From the NCBI GenBank assembly GCA_903909415.1, contig CAIVVS010000152.1, positions 1 to 33,260 of the forward strand: a DNA stretch of 33,260 bases, written 5' to 3'. The notes beneath the pieces are model-generated. The model ran no database searches, was not told the origin of the DNA, and saw nothing but the letters and a program-made list of their open reading frames with translations. Below, piece after piece: positions 1 through 7,817 of the stretch (the first letter of the stretch is position 1; the number at the start of each line of letters is the position of its first letter). The translations under genes were made by a program, and so were the position numbers. This DNA is from an uncultured Pseudomonadota bacterium. Lineage in GTDB: Bacteria; Pseudomonadota; Gammaproteobacteria; Burkholderiales; SG8-39.

Positions 1-362
<362 letters not shown>

Positions 363-695
363 GGAACCTTCTTGCTGCGTGTTTTCGCCGCGCCCTGGTG
401 CCCTGGCACCCCTTGCACATCGAGGTGCCCTGCACCGGCGCGCGGCCAGTCGCCCCCTGCGCCTTGCCCGCGTGCTTGCGGGGGGTCGGAAGGAGCGAAC
501 CTGCTACTATACGAAATCCCGCTGCGCCCGCGCCACTATTTCGCCCAGGTATCGCTGGGTTCCGCCCGGCGGCAGCCCTGAACGACCCGGCGCCGGCCCG
601 GGCTGCACGCCGAAGTACCTGCGAATCCCCACGCGAATCCCATTGCCTTGACCCGAACCGCCGCGCCATCCGGGACCCAGCCCGACCCAGACCGC
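363..695. promoter_or_regulatory. Divergent uvrA / MFS intergenic region with two tandem dyads
   Basis: This is a 333-base gene-free gap between divergent starts. Next to uvrA it holds two near-identical inverted repeats: GGTGCC-CT-GGCACC at 397-410 and GGTGC-CCT-GCACC at 424-436, 27 bases apart. Around 505-511 there is an AT-rich patch (TACTATA) that reads as TATAGT on the reverse strand and TACTAT on the forward strand, so it could be a -10 box for either gene; no convincing -35 was found for either direction. No LexA-type CTGT-N8-ACAG box was seen. The rest shows nothing recognisable. Confidence 0.4.
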
Positions 696-2105
696 ATGAC
701 GCGCACCGAGGTGCGCGCCGCGGCCTCGCTCACCTCGCTCTACGCGCTGCGCATGCTCGGCCTGTTCCTGATCCTGCCGGTGTTCGCGGTGCATGCCGTC
801 GGGATCGAGGGCGGTGACGACCGCACCCTGGTCGGCCTGGCGCTGGGCATCTACGGCCTGACGCAGTGCATGCTGCAGATTCCGTTCGGCATGGCCTCGG
901 ACCGCTACGGCAGGAAGCGCGTGATCATCTTCGGCCTGGTGCTGTTCGTCATCGGCAGTTTCGTCGCCGCCGCCGCCCAGGGCATCTGGGTCACCATCCT
1001 CGGGCGCGCGCTGCAGGGCGCCGGGGCGATCTCCGCCGCGGTCACGGCCTTCGCCGCCGACCTGACGCGCGAGCAGCACCGCACCAAGACCATGGCGGCG
1101 ATCGGCAGCTCGATCGCGCTGATGTTCGCGCTGTCGCTGGTCGGCGCGCCGGCGCTCTACACGCTGGTCGGCATGGCCGGCATCTTCACGCTGACCGGCG
1201 TGCTCGCGGCCGGCGCCATCCTCGTGGTGATCTACGTGGTGCCGCCGGAGCCGGCGCACGACGGGCCCGCGGGCTCGCACCGGGCGTCCCGGCAGCTGAG
1301 CGTGGCCGACATCGGCAAGGTGCTGGCGAACGCCGAGCTGCTGCGCCTGAACCTGGGCATCTTCGTGCTGCACCTGGTGCAGCTGGCGATGTTCGTGGTC
1401 GTGCCCACCTCCCTCCTGCGCAATTCCGGCATGCCGGTGGACGCGCACTGGAAGGTCTACCTGCCGGTGGTGGTGGTGTCCCTGGTGCTGATGGTGCCGC
1501 CCATCATCGCCGCCGAGCGCGGCCGCATGAAGCTGGTGTTCCTGTCCTCGGTCGCCGCGGTGGGGCTCACCCAGGTGGGCCTGCTGCTCGGACTGCACAG
1601 CCTGGTGGCGGTGGTCGTGCTGCTCACGGTGTACTTCACCGTGTTCAACGTGCTGGAGGCGGCCTTGCCCTCCCTGGTGACGCGCTTCGCGCCGGCCGAG
1701 CTGCGCGGCACCGCGATCGGGGTCTACAACACCTCGCAGTCCCTGGGCCTGTTCGCCGGCGGTGCGGTGGGCGGCTGGCTGGCGCAATCCTGGGGCGAGT
1801 CCTCGGTGTTTGTCGTCGGAACGGCGCTTTGCGCGTTATGGCTGTTGGCGGCCCGGGCAATGAACCCGCCGGGCGGGCTGGAGAAGCGCGATTTCGCGCT
1901 GGCTCCCGGTGCTGATCCGCAGGCCGTGCGCGAGCGGCTGGTGCGCGTGCGCGGCGTGCGCAAGGCGGAGCTGTTGCCCGCCGAGGGCATCGCGCGGCTC
2001 ACCGTCACTCGCGGTATGCTGGACGAGCAGGCCGTGCTCGATTGCCTGGGCGCGGACCCGGTGGCGGGCGCGGCGCAGGCAGGGCAGCAGGCGGCATCGG
2101 CTTGA
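696..2105 (+). CDS. MFS transporter, YajR-like with C-terminal YAM-type domain
   Basis: This is a major facilitator superfamily inner-membrane transporter of about 469 residues with around 12 hydrophobic segments. The motif A loop between TM2 and TM3 is textbook: [11 protein letters not shown] at residues 65-75. After the last membrane segment there is a soluble tail of about 75 residues ([16 protein letters not shown], then [17 protein letters not shown]) that resembles the ferredoxin-like YAM domain of E. coli YajR. I chose the ATG at 696 because [29 protein letters not shown] matches the usual N-terminus of this group; an in-frame TTG at 648 would add 16 unstructured residues. Neither start has a clear ribosome binding site. 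The substrate is unknown; a drug/efflux annotation would be a guess. It is divergent from uvrA and co-directional with ssb. Confidence 0.85.
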   Translation: MTRTEVRAAASLTSLYALRMLGLFLILPVFAVHAVGIEGGDDRTLVGLALGIYGLTQCMLQIPFGMASDRYGRKRVIIFGLVLFVIGSFVAAAAQGIWVTILGRALQGAGAISAAVTAFAADLTREQHRTKTMAAIGSSIALMFALSLVGAPALYTLVGMAGIFTLTGVLAAGAILVVIYVVPPEPAHDGPAGSHRASRQLSVADIGKVLANAELLRLNLGIFVLHLVQLAMFVVVPTSLLRNSGMPVDAHWKVYLPVVVVSLVLMVPPIIAAERGRMKLVFLSSVAAVGLTQVGLLLGLHSLVAVVVLLTVYFTVFNVLEAALPSLVTRFAPAELRGTAIGVYNTSQSLGLFAGGAVGGWLAQSWGESSVFVVGTALCALWLLAARAMNPPGGLEKRDFALAPGADPQAVRERLVRVRGVRKAELLPAEGIARLTVTRGMLDEQAVLDCLGADPVAGAAQAGQQAASA

Positions 2106-2211
2106 AGCAGGCGGGAAGGGCGGCGCGGCCCGGCCGGCCCGCAGTGCAGTACGGCCCGCGCGGCGGGCAAAACAGCGGCATTCGAGACACATTCGGGGGA
2201 AGGATCCAACC

Positions 2212-2694
2212 ATGGCATCAGTGAACAAGGTCATCATCGTCGGCAACCTGGGTCGCGACCCGGAAACGCGCTACAGCCCCGACGGCGGCGCGATCACCAA
2301 CGTGTCGATCGCCACCACCGACACGTGGAAGGACAAGGCCAGCGGCGAGAAGCAGGAGCGCACCGAGTGGCACCGCGTGGTGTTCTTCAACCGCCTGGGC
2401 GAGATCGCCGGCGAGTACCTGAAGAAGGGCTCGCAGGTCTACGTGGAGGGCGCGCTGCGCACCCGCAAGTGGACCGACAAGGAAGGCGTCGAGAAATTCA
2501 CCACCGAGATCGTCGCCGACCGCATGCAGATGCTGGGCGGGCGCGCCGGCATGGGTGACGGCGGCGGACGCGGCGAAGGCGGCGGCGGGCGCGAGGCGCG
2601 CGAGCCTTCGGGCATGGGCGGCGGCGAAGGCCGCGCCCCGGCCAAGAAGCCGGCCGGCAAGTTCGAGGAAATGGACGACGACATCCCGTTCTGA
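2212..2694 (+). CDS. ssb: Single-stranded DNA-binding protein
   Basis: This 160-residue SSB coats single-stranded DNA during replication, recombination and repair. It starts [21 protein letters not shown], continues through the OB fold (residues 1 to about 106, including [22 protein letters not shown] and [12 protein letters not shown]), then a Gly/Arg-rich flexible linker (about 112-145), and ends with the acidic protein-interaction tip MDDDIPF that recruits other replication and repair proteins. The start is supported by a purine-rich GGGGGAAGGA site just upstream. Length and architecture are normal for proteobacterial SSB. The 106-base gap after the MFS gene shows no clear promoter. Confidence 0.97.
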   Translation: MASVNKVIIVGNLGRDPETRYSPDGGAITNVSIATTDTWKDKASGEKQERTEWHRVVFFNRLGEIAGEYLKKGSQVYVEGALRTRKWTDKEGVEKFTTEIVADRMQMLGGRAGMGDGGGRGEGGGGREAREPSGMGGGEGRAPAKKPAGKFEEMDDDIPF

Positions 2695-2701
2695 GCGGCC
2701 A

Positions 2702-2721
2702 GGCGCGGCACGTGCCGCGCC
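2702..2721. terminator. Perfect 20-base palindrome after ssb, possible terminator
   Basis: The palindrome has half-site GGCGCGGCAC and begins seven bases after the ssb stop codon. As RNA it gives an 8-bp GC stem with an ACGT loop. A T-rich stretch (GTTTTCTTGT, 2731-2740) follows only after 10 bases, so it is either an imperfect intrinsic terminator or a protein-binding palindrome. Confidence 0.5.
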
Positions 2722-2790
2722 AACGCTTACGTTTTCTTGTAATTGACGCTTATATGCATATGCCTTAGCGTTCTGTGGACGCGACGGCGG
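2722..2790 (+). promoter_or_regulatory. Probable sox operon promoter/operator region
   Basis: This is an AT-rich island in otherwise very GC-rich DNA. It contains a direct repeat ACGCTTA (2723-2729 and 2746-2752), a perfect 10-base palindrome ATATGCATAT (2752-2761), and possible promoter elements: TTGACG (2743-2748) with TAGCGT (2766-2771) at 17-base spacing, or TTACGT (2727-2732) with TATATG (2751-2756) at 18-base spacing. It lies about 100-160 bases before soxC. No sox regulator gene (ArsR-type SoxR) is in the window, so which factor binds here is unknown. Confidence 0.4.
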
Positions 2791-2885
2791 CGCGGATGTC
2801 CATGCCCCGCAGCGCGTCCGGATGGAGGAGCGCGATGTGCGGTGGGCAGGATTCCCTTTTCTTGACTCGGTGCCGGCAGTGAACC

Positions 2886-4226
2886 ATGGCCGCTGAGCGC
2901 GGCGCCCCGGGCCGGGTGGTCCGCGCGCCGGAGAACTTCCTCGCGCCCGGCGACATCGCAGCGGTCCAATCCGGCCGCCGCGACGTGCTGCGAAGCGGCC
3001 TGCTGGCCGCGGTGGCGGCCCTGGCCGGCGGCTCCGGGGCAGCGCGGGCGCAGGCCCCCGCCGGCGACCCCGCCATCCTCGAGCTGCCGATGCACAGCAA
3101 GGCCCCCGGCCAGCCGGTCGCCTCGCGCGCCTACGGCCTGCCCTCGGAACACGAAGCCAACCTGCAGCGCCGCGAGAGCCCCGGCCTGACGCGCACCAGC
3201 ATTTCCTCGGTGTCCTTCGCCCCGCTCCAGGGCTTCTTCGGGATCATCACGCCCAGCGGCCTGCACTTCGAGCGCCACCACCAGGGCTGGTGGGACATCA
3301 ACCCGGCGCAGCACCGGCTGATGGTGATGGGCATGGTGAAGCGGCCCAGGGTCTACACGCTGGATGACCTGATGCGCCTGCCGGCGGTGTCGCGCATGCA
3401 TTTCATCGAGTGCGGCGCCAACACCGGCATGGAGTGGGGCAACGTGGCCGTGCCGACGGTGCAGTACACGCACGGCATGCTGTCGTGCTGCGAGTTCACC
3501 GGCGTGCCGCTGTCGGTGCTGCTGGATGACTGCGGCTTCGACCGCAAGGCTGGCCGCTTCGTGCTGGCCGAAGGCGCGGACGGCTCGGGCCTGACGCGCA
3601 CCATCTCGATGGAGCGCGCGCTCGACGACGTGCTGGTGGCCTGGGGCATGAACGGCGAGATGCTGCGTCCCGAGAACGGCTATCCGCTGCGCCTGGTGGT
3701 GCCGGGTGTGCAGGGCGTGTCCTGGGTGAAGTGGCTGCGCCGGCTGGAAGTGGGCGACAAGCCCTGGGACACGCGCGAGGAGACGCTGCACTACGTGGAC
3801 CTGATGCCCGACGGCATGCAGCGCCAGTACACCTCCATCCAGGAGGCCAAGTCGGTGATCACCACGCCCTCGGGCGGACAGACCCTCATTGGCCGCGGCC
3901 ACTACAACGTGTCCGGCCTGGCCTGGTCCGGGCGCGGGCGCGTGAAGAAGGTGGACGTGTCCTTCGACGGCGGGCGCAACTGGCGGCCGGCGCGGCTGGA
4001 GAACCCGGTGCTGCCCAAGTGCCTGACGCGCTTCAACATCGGCTGGGTGTGGGATGGCAGCCCGGCGATCCTGCAAAGCCGCGTGACCGACGACACCGGC
4101 TACGTGCAGCCCAAGCTCGCGCAGTTGCGCGCTGTGCGCGGCACGCGCTCGATCTACCACAACAACGCGATCCAGTCGTGGCGCGTCGCCGGCGATGGCG
4201 AGGTGGGCAATGTCCAGATCAAATGA
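2886..4226 (+). CDS. soxC: SoxC, molybdenum subunit of sulfane dehydrogenase SoxCD
   Basis: SoxC is the Mo-cofactor subunit of periplasmic SoxCD, which oxidises the outer sulfane sulfur of SoxY-bound persulfide to the sulfone level and passes electrons to SoxD. The 446-residue protein has a twin-arginine export signal (SGRRDVLRSG, RR at 31-32, ending near ARAQA) and belongs to the sulfite-oxidase fold. HFIECGANTGMEW places the Mo-ligand cysteine at C176, and the dimerisation-type domain follows (VSFDGGRNWRPARL). The start is fixed because an in-frame TGA at 2880-2882 sits immediately upstream; the ribosome binding site is poor. It is the first gene of the sox operon, 22 bases before soxD. Its presence implies complete thiosulfate oxidation to sulfate rather than the SoxCD-less sulfur-storing variant. 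Confidence 0.93.
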   Translation: MAAERGAPGRVVRAPENFLAPGDIAAVQSGRRDVLRSGLLAAVAALAGGSGAARAQAPAGDPAILELPMHSKAPGQPVASRAYGLPSEHEANLQRRESPGLTRTSISSVSFAPLQGFFGIITPSGLHFERHHQGWWDINPAQHRLMVMGMVKRPRVYTLDDLMRLPAVSRMHFIECGANTGMEWGNVAVPTVQYTHGMLSCCEFTGVPLSVLLDDCGFDRKAGRFVLAEGADGSGLTRTISMERALDDVLVAWGMNGEMLRPENGYPLRLVVPGVQGVSWVKWLRRLEVGDKPWDTREETLHYVDLMPDGMQRQYTSIQEAKSVITTPSGGQTLIGRGHYNVSGLAWSGRGRVKKVDVSFDGGRNWRPARLENPVLPKCLTRFNIGWVWDGSPAILQSRVTDDTGYVQPKLAQLRAVRGTRSIYHNNAIQSWRVAGDGEVGNVQIK

Positions 4227-4248
4227 ACTGGCCCAGTCGAGAGGGGGA

Positions 4249-5325
4249 ATGAAGCCCCCCCTCAGACCCCCCTGCGCCTTCGCTCCGCGGTATCGCCCCT
4301 TCGCTGGGCTTGGCGCGAGGGCGTTTGCTGCGGTGGCGGTGATGCTGTCGTTGCTGGCCGGCACGCCTGTGCTGGCGCAGGAGCGCTATCCCGGCGTGGG
4401 GCGGGCGGCCACGGCGGCGGAGATCGCCGCGTGGGACATCGACGTGCGCGGGGACTTCCGCGGATTGCCCAAGGGCTCGGGCAGCGTGAAGCTGGGCGAG
4501 GAAGTGTGGGAAGCCAAGTGCGCGTCCTGCCACGGCAGCTTCGGCGAGTCCAACACCACCTTCCCGCCCATCATCGGCGGCACCAAGCCGGCCGACGTCG
4601 AGCGCGGGCGCGTGGCCTCGCTGCTCCGACCGGACGAGCAGCGCACCACGATGATGAAGCTCTCGCGCGTGTCGGCGCTGTGGGACTACATCAACCGCGC
4701 CATGCCCTTCAACGCCTCCAAGACCCTCACGGTCGCCGAGGTGTACGCGGCCACGGCCTACATCCTGCACATGGCCGACCTGGTGCCGGCCGACTTCACG
4801 CTGTCGGACGCCAACATCGCGGAAGTCCAGAAGCGCCTGCCCAACCGGGACGGCCTCAAGCCGCATCCCGGCCTCTGGAACGTGCGCGGGGCGCCGGACG
4901 TGCGCAACACGCGCTGCATGCGCGACTGCGGCCCGGAACCGGTGGTGGCGTCCGAGATCCCGCCCGGCCATCGCGGCGCGCACGGGGAACTCGCCGAGCA
5001 GCAGCGTCCCCACGGCCCGGTGCGCGGCACCGCGGTCGCATCGGCGCGGACCGCGACCGCGTTGCGCGTGGCGGGCGCGGACGAACTGGCCAAGAAGTAC
5101 GCCTGCGTCGCCTGCCATGCCGCCAGCGCGCGCATGGTCGGACCGGCCTGGCGCGAGATCGCAGACAAGTACCGCAACGACTCGGTCGCCGAGGTGCGGC
5201 TCGCGGCCAAGGTGCGCGCCGGGGGCGCGGGTATCTGGGGCTCGGTACCCATGCCCCCGCATCCGGGCCTGCCGGAAGCCGAGATGCAGCAGATGCTGCG
5301 CTGGATACTGGCGGGGGCGAAGTGA
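4249..5325 (+). CDS. soxD: SoxD, dihaem cytochrome c subunit of SoxCD
   Basis: SoxD takes electrons from SoxC and delivers them to the periplasmic cytochrome pool. The 358-residue product has an N-terminal signal segment (hydrophobic core AVAVMLSLLAGTPVLA, cleavage probably before QERYP) and two haem-c sites, CASCH at 91-95 and CVACH at 286-290, separated by a domain rich in Arg/Pro near 215-260. The start at 4249 follows a GAGAGGGGG ribosome binding site; longer in-frame extension into soxC is possible but unneeded. The first 25 codons are odd: C-runs and a low-complexity stretch encode a long basic n-region (MKPPLRPPCAFAPRYRPF) that may derive from an intergenic repeat. It follows soxC by 22 bases. 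Confidence 0.92.
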   Translation: MKPPLRPPCAFAPRYRPFAGLGARAFAAVAVMLSLLAGTPVLAQERYPGVGRAATAAEIAAWDIDVRGDFRGLPKGSGSVKLGEEVWEAKCASCHGSFGESNTTFPPIIGGTKPADVERGRVASLLRPDEQRTTMMKLSRVSALWDYINRAMPFNASKTLTVAEVYAATAYILHMADLVPADFTLSDANIAEVQKRLPNRDGLKPHPGLWNVRGAPDVRNTRCMRDCGPEPVVASEIPPGHRGAHGELAEQQRPHGPVRGTAVASARTATALRVAGADELAKKYACVACHAASARMVGPAWREIADKYRNDSVAEVRLAAKVRAGGAGIWGSVPMPPHPGLPEAEMQQMLRWILAGAK

Positions 5326-5382
5326 TAGGCGACCCGTGGCGCGGCGCAGGGACCCTGGGGGATGCCGTTTCCGGGTCTGCAG

Positions 5383-5388
5383 TAGAAT
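5383..5388 (+). promoter_or_regulatory. Possible internal promoter -10 box before soxY
   Basis: The 99-base soxD–soxY gap contains GTAGAATCG with a TAGAAT -10-like hexamer, 36 bases before the soxY start. No good -35 was found. The same nine-base string occurs before the SRPBCC gene at 27371-27379. A separate promoter here would allow soxYZAXB to be expressed above soxCD. A strong AGGAGG ribosome binding site for soxY follows downstream. Confidence 0.35.
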
Positions 5389-5424
5389 CGGTTTTGCAGC
5401 CAAATCAGCCATTTAGGAGGCGCA

Positions 5425-5907
5425 ATGGATAGCAATCGTCGTGCAGCACTCAAGTCGGCCGGATCGTTCGGCGCGCTCGGCCTGGCGATAGCCGCCGGCC
5501 TCATGAAGCCCGGCCAGGCGCTCGCGCAGCAGGGCGCGTGGAACAAGGCCGCCTTCGACACCAAGACCCTCGCGGAAGCGGTCAAGGCCATGGGCGGCGC
5601 CACCCCGGTGGAAAGCAAGGAGGTGCAGTTCGTCTCGCCCACCCCGGACATCGCCGAGAACGGCGCCGTGGTGCCGGTCGCGGTGCAGTCCAACCTGCCC
5701 AAGACCGAGACCATCGCCATCCTGGTGGAGAAGAACCCCAACATCCTGGCCGGGCGTTTCAACGTCACCGACTCGCTCGACCCCTTCATGTCCACCCGCG
5801 TGAAGATGGGCCAGACCTCGGATGTCTACGCGCTGGTGAAGGCCGACGGCAAGTGGTACTTCGCCAAGAAGGAAATCAAGGTCACCCTGGGCGGCTGCGG
5901 CGGCTGA
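5425..5907 (+). CDS. soxY: SoxY, sulfur-carrier subunit of SoxYZ
   Basis: SoxY carries the pathway intermediates covalently on a C-terminal cysteine. This 160-residue protein ends in the diagnostic GGCGG swinging arm (Cys158), to which SoxXA attaches thiosulfate. It begins with a twin-arginine type signal (NRRAALKSAGSFGALGLA, cleavage near ALAQQ) for folded export with SoxZ, then the immunoglobulin-like SoxY domain (ESKEVQFVSPTPDIAENGAVVPVAV). The ATG at 5425 has a strong TTTAGGAGG site at ideal distance. It is followed 44 bases later by soxZ. Size and motifs are fully typical. Confidence 0.97.
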   Translation: MDSNRRAALKSAGSFGALGLAIAAGLMKPGQALAQQGAWNKAAFDTKTLAEAVKAMGGATPVESKEVQFVSPTPDIAENGAVVPVAVQSNLPKTETIAILVEKNPNILAGRFNVTDSLDPFMSTRVKMGQTSDVYALVKADGKWYFAKKEIKVTLGGCGG

Positions 5908-5951
5908 GCGCCACCGCACTCCTGCCCCCAAACCTTCCAAGGAGAATCCAC

Positions 5952-6263
5952 ATGGCAGATCCGATGCGCATACGCGCCACCATGGCCGGTGACAAGGTCG
6001 AAGTCCGCGTCCTGATGGCCCACGAGATGGAAACCGGGCAGCGCAAGGATGCGAAGGGCGAGCTCATCCCCGCCTGGTTCATCCAGAACGTCAGCGCCGT
6101 GCACAACGGCCGCACCGTGATGTCGGCCGAATGGGGCCCGGCGGTGTCCAAGAACCCGTTCCTGCACTTCCGCTTCAAGGGCGCCAAGGCCGGGGAGAAG
6201 CTGAGCATCACCTGGACAGACAACAAGGGCGACAAGCGCACCGACGAGGCCACCATCAACTGA
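5952..6263 (+). CDS. soxZ: SoxZ, partner subunit of the SoxYZ carrier
   Basis: SoxZ forms a heterodimer with SoxY and presents its swinging arm to the Sox enzymes. The 103-residue protein has the expected small fold with PMRIRATMAGDKVEVRVLMAHEMETGQRKDAKG near the start and ISITWTDNKGD-type C-terminal strands, and it lacks a signal peptide of its own, consistent with co-export with the Tat substrate SoxY. A CAAGGAG site precedes the ATG. It is followed by a strong hairpin before soxA. Confidence 0.96.
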   Translation: MADPMRIRATMAGDKVEVRVLMAHEMETGQRKDAKGELIPAWFIQNVSAVHNGRTVMSAEWGPAVSKNPFLHFRFKGAKAGEKLSITWTDNKGDKRTDEATIN

Positions 6264-6284
6264 GCGGTACCGTCCACGACAAGA

Positions 6285-6308
6285 GCGGCCCCGCACCGCG
6301 GAGGCCGC
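6285..6308 (+). other. Strong intercistronic hairpin between soxZ and soxA
   Basis: GCGGCC-CCGC (6285-6294) pairs with GCGG-(A)-GGCCGC (6298-6308), giving a 10-bp stem with one bulged A and a three-base loop. No T-run follows, so it is not a classical terminator. It lies between soxYZ and soxAXB and could protect the 3' end of a soxYZ message or attenuate read-through. Confidence 0.55.
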
Positions 6309-6333
6309 CTGCATCGCAGCCAGGAGGAGACAC

Positions 6334-7176
6334 ATGATGGACATCGCACGATTGGGCGGGCGCATCGGCTCGGGCATCGCAGGCATCGCATTGGCGGCGG
6401 CGGGGTTCTTCGCCGCGCCGGTACTGGCGCAGCAGGACGACACGGTCCGCGCCATCGAGAAGTACCGCGAGGGCCTGCAGGACGGCAATCCGGCCGAGCT
6501 CTGGGAGGCGCGCGGCGAGGAGATGTGGAAGCAGCCGCGCGGCCCGAAGAAGGTGTCCTTCGAGCGCTGCGACCTGGGCAAGGGACCGGGCGTGGTCAAG
6601 GGCGCCTACGCCGAGCTGCCGAAGTACTTCGCCGATGCCGACCGGGTGATGGACCTGGAGACGCGCCTGGTGCATTGCATGGTCACCCAGCAGGGCTACA
6701 CGCCGGCCGAGGCGAAGCGCCGCCCCTTCGGCAACGGCAACGCGAACCGGTCCGACATGGAGGCGCTGGTGGCCTACGTCACGACCGAGTCCAAGGGCGC
6801 GAGGATGAACGTGTCCATCCGCCATCCCAAGGAGGCCGAGGCCTTCAAGGTGGGCGAGAAGGTGTTCTTCTATCGCGGCGGCCCGCACGACTTCGCCTGC
6901 GCCACCTGCCACGGCGAGACCGGCAAGCGCATCCGCCTGCAGGACCTGCCCAACCTGACCGACCAGAAGGACGCGCAGCGCGCCTACACCACCTGGCCCG
7001 CCTACCGCGTGTCGCAAGGCGAGATGCGCAGCTTCCAGTGGCGCCTGTACGACTGCTTCCGCCAGCAGCGCTTCCCGGAACTCGAGTTCACCTCCGAGCT
7101 CTCGGTCGCGCTCACCATGTTCCTGGCCCGGAACGCCAACGGCGGCGTGTTCAACGCGCCCGCCATCAAGCGCTAG
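6334..7176 (+). CDS. soxA: SoxA, cytochrome c subunit of SoxXA (single-haem type)
   Basis: SoxA is the catalytic subunit of SoxXA, which oxidatively couples thiosulfate to the SoxY cysteine. This 280-residue form has a Sec signal (cleavage near APVLAQQ), only one haem-c motif (CATCH, C189-C192-H193) and the active-site haem-ligand cysteine C241 in RLYDCFRQQR, the residue known to carry a persulfide. The N-terminal haem motif of dihaem SoxA is absent; C79 (FERC) and C115 (LVHC) remain and could form a disulfide as in other monohaem SoxA proteins. A CAGGAGGAG site precedes the start; an ATGATG gives two adjacent possible start codons. soxX follows after eight bases. Confidence 0.94.
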   Translation: MMDIARLGGRIGSGIAGIALAAAGFFAAPVLAQQDDTVRAIEKYREGLQDGNPAELWEARGEEMWKQPRGPKKVSFERCDLGKGPGVVKGAYAELPKYFADADRVMDLETRLVHCMVTQQGYTPAEAKRRPFGNGNANRSDMEALVAYVTTESKGARMNVSIRHPKEAEAFKVGEKVFFYRGGPHDFACATCHGETGKRIRLQDLPNLTDQKDAQRAYTTWPAYRVSQGEMRSFQWRLYDCFRQQRFPELEFTSELSVALTMFLARNANGGVFNAPAIKR

Positions 7177-7184
7177 GAGGCGGC

Positions 7185-7808
7185 ATGAATACCCTCACGA
7201 AAGCCTCCCTCGCGTGCCTGACCGTGGCGCTCGCCGCCGGCTGCGCCACCAGCATGATCTCCGACGAGCAGGCGTCCAGCCGCGCCAGCGAGCTGATGAA
7301 GGCCGGGTTCAAGGAGAACGGCCAGGCCAAGCTCGACCGCCTGGACCAGGACCTCGCGCAGGCCGAGTGCAGCAAGCTGCGCCCGGGCATGACGCTGGAC
7401 AAGGACATTGCCGCGAGGATCGAGCAGACGAACCTCGCCGCGATCACGTACCCGGCGAAGATGATCGGCGACTGGCGCCAGGGCGAGCGCATCGCCCAGT
7501 CGGGCGTGGGCAAGCAGTTCTCGGACAACCCCAGCCAGCCGGCCGGCGGCAACTGCTACGCGTGCCACCAGATGACGCCGCAGGAGATTTCGTTCGGCAC
7601 CATCGGCCCGTCGCTGCGCAACTTCGGCAAGCTGCGCGGCACGAGCGATGCGATCCAGCGCTACACCTTCGGCAAGATCCACAACGCCGAGGCCTATTCC
7701 GCCTGCAGCCTGATGCCGCGCTTCGGCCACAACCAGATCCTCACGCAGGAACAGATCACGCACCTGGTGGCGCTGCTGCTCGATCCGGATTCGCCGGTCA
7801 ACAAGTAA
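7185..7808 (+). CDS. soxX: SoxX, monohaem cytochrome c subunit of SoxXA, predicted lipoprotein
   Basis: SoxX pairs with SoxA and receives electrons released when thiosulfate is bound to SoxY. The 207-residue protein has one haem site (GNCYACH, C124-C127-H128) and a C-terminal methionine that fits the axial ligand (M177 in CSLMPRFG). The leader LTVALAAGCATS contains a lipobox (LAAG then Cys20), which predicts lipid anchoring rather than a soluble periplasmic SoxX. Residues 24-100 form an N-terminal extension with E/R/Q-rich helices, as in the longer SoxX group. An AGGAGG site sits immediately before the ATG. It is ten bases from soxB. Confidence 0.93.
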   Translation: MNTLTKASLACLTVALAAGCATSMISDEQASSRASELMKAGFKENGQAKLDRLDQDLAQAECSKLRPGMTLDKDIAARIEQTNLAAITYPAKMIGDWRQGERIAQSGVGKQFSDNPSQPAGGNCYACHQMTPQEISFGTIGPSLRNFGKLRGTSDAIQRYTFGKIHNAEAYSACSLMPRFGHNQILTQEQITHLVALLLDPDSPVNK

Positions 7809-7817
7809 GCGCCCGCC

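Noticed and set aside
363..695. LexA (SOS) box upstream of uvrA
   Set aside because: No CTGT-N8-ACAG pattern was found in the divergent gap, only the GGTGCC dyads.
6334..7176. Dihaem SoxA
   Set aside because: Only one CxxCH (189-193) is present; the N-terminal cysteines C79 and C115 are single and not part of a haem motif.
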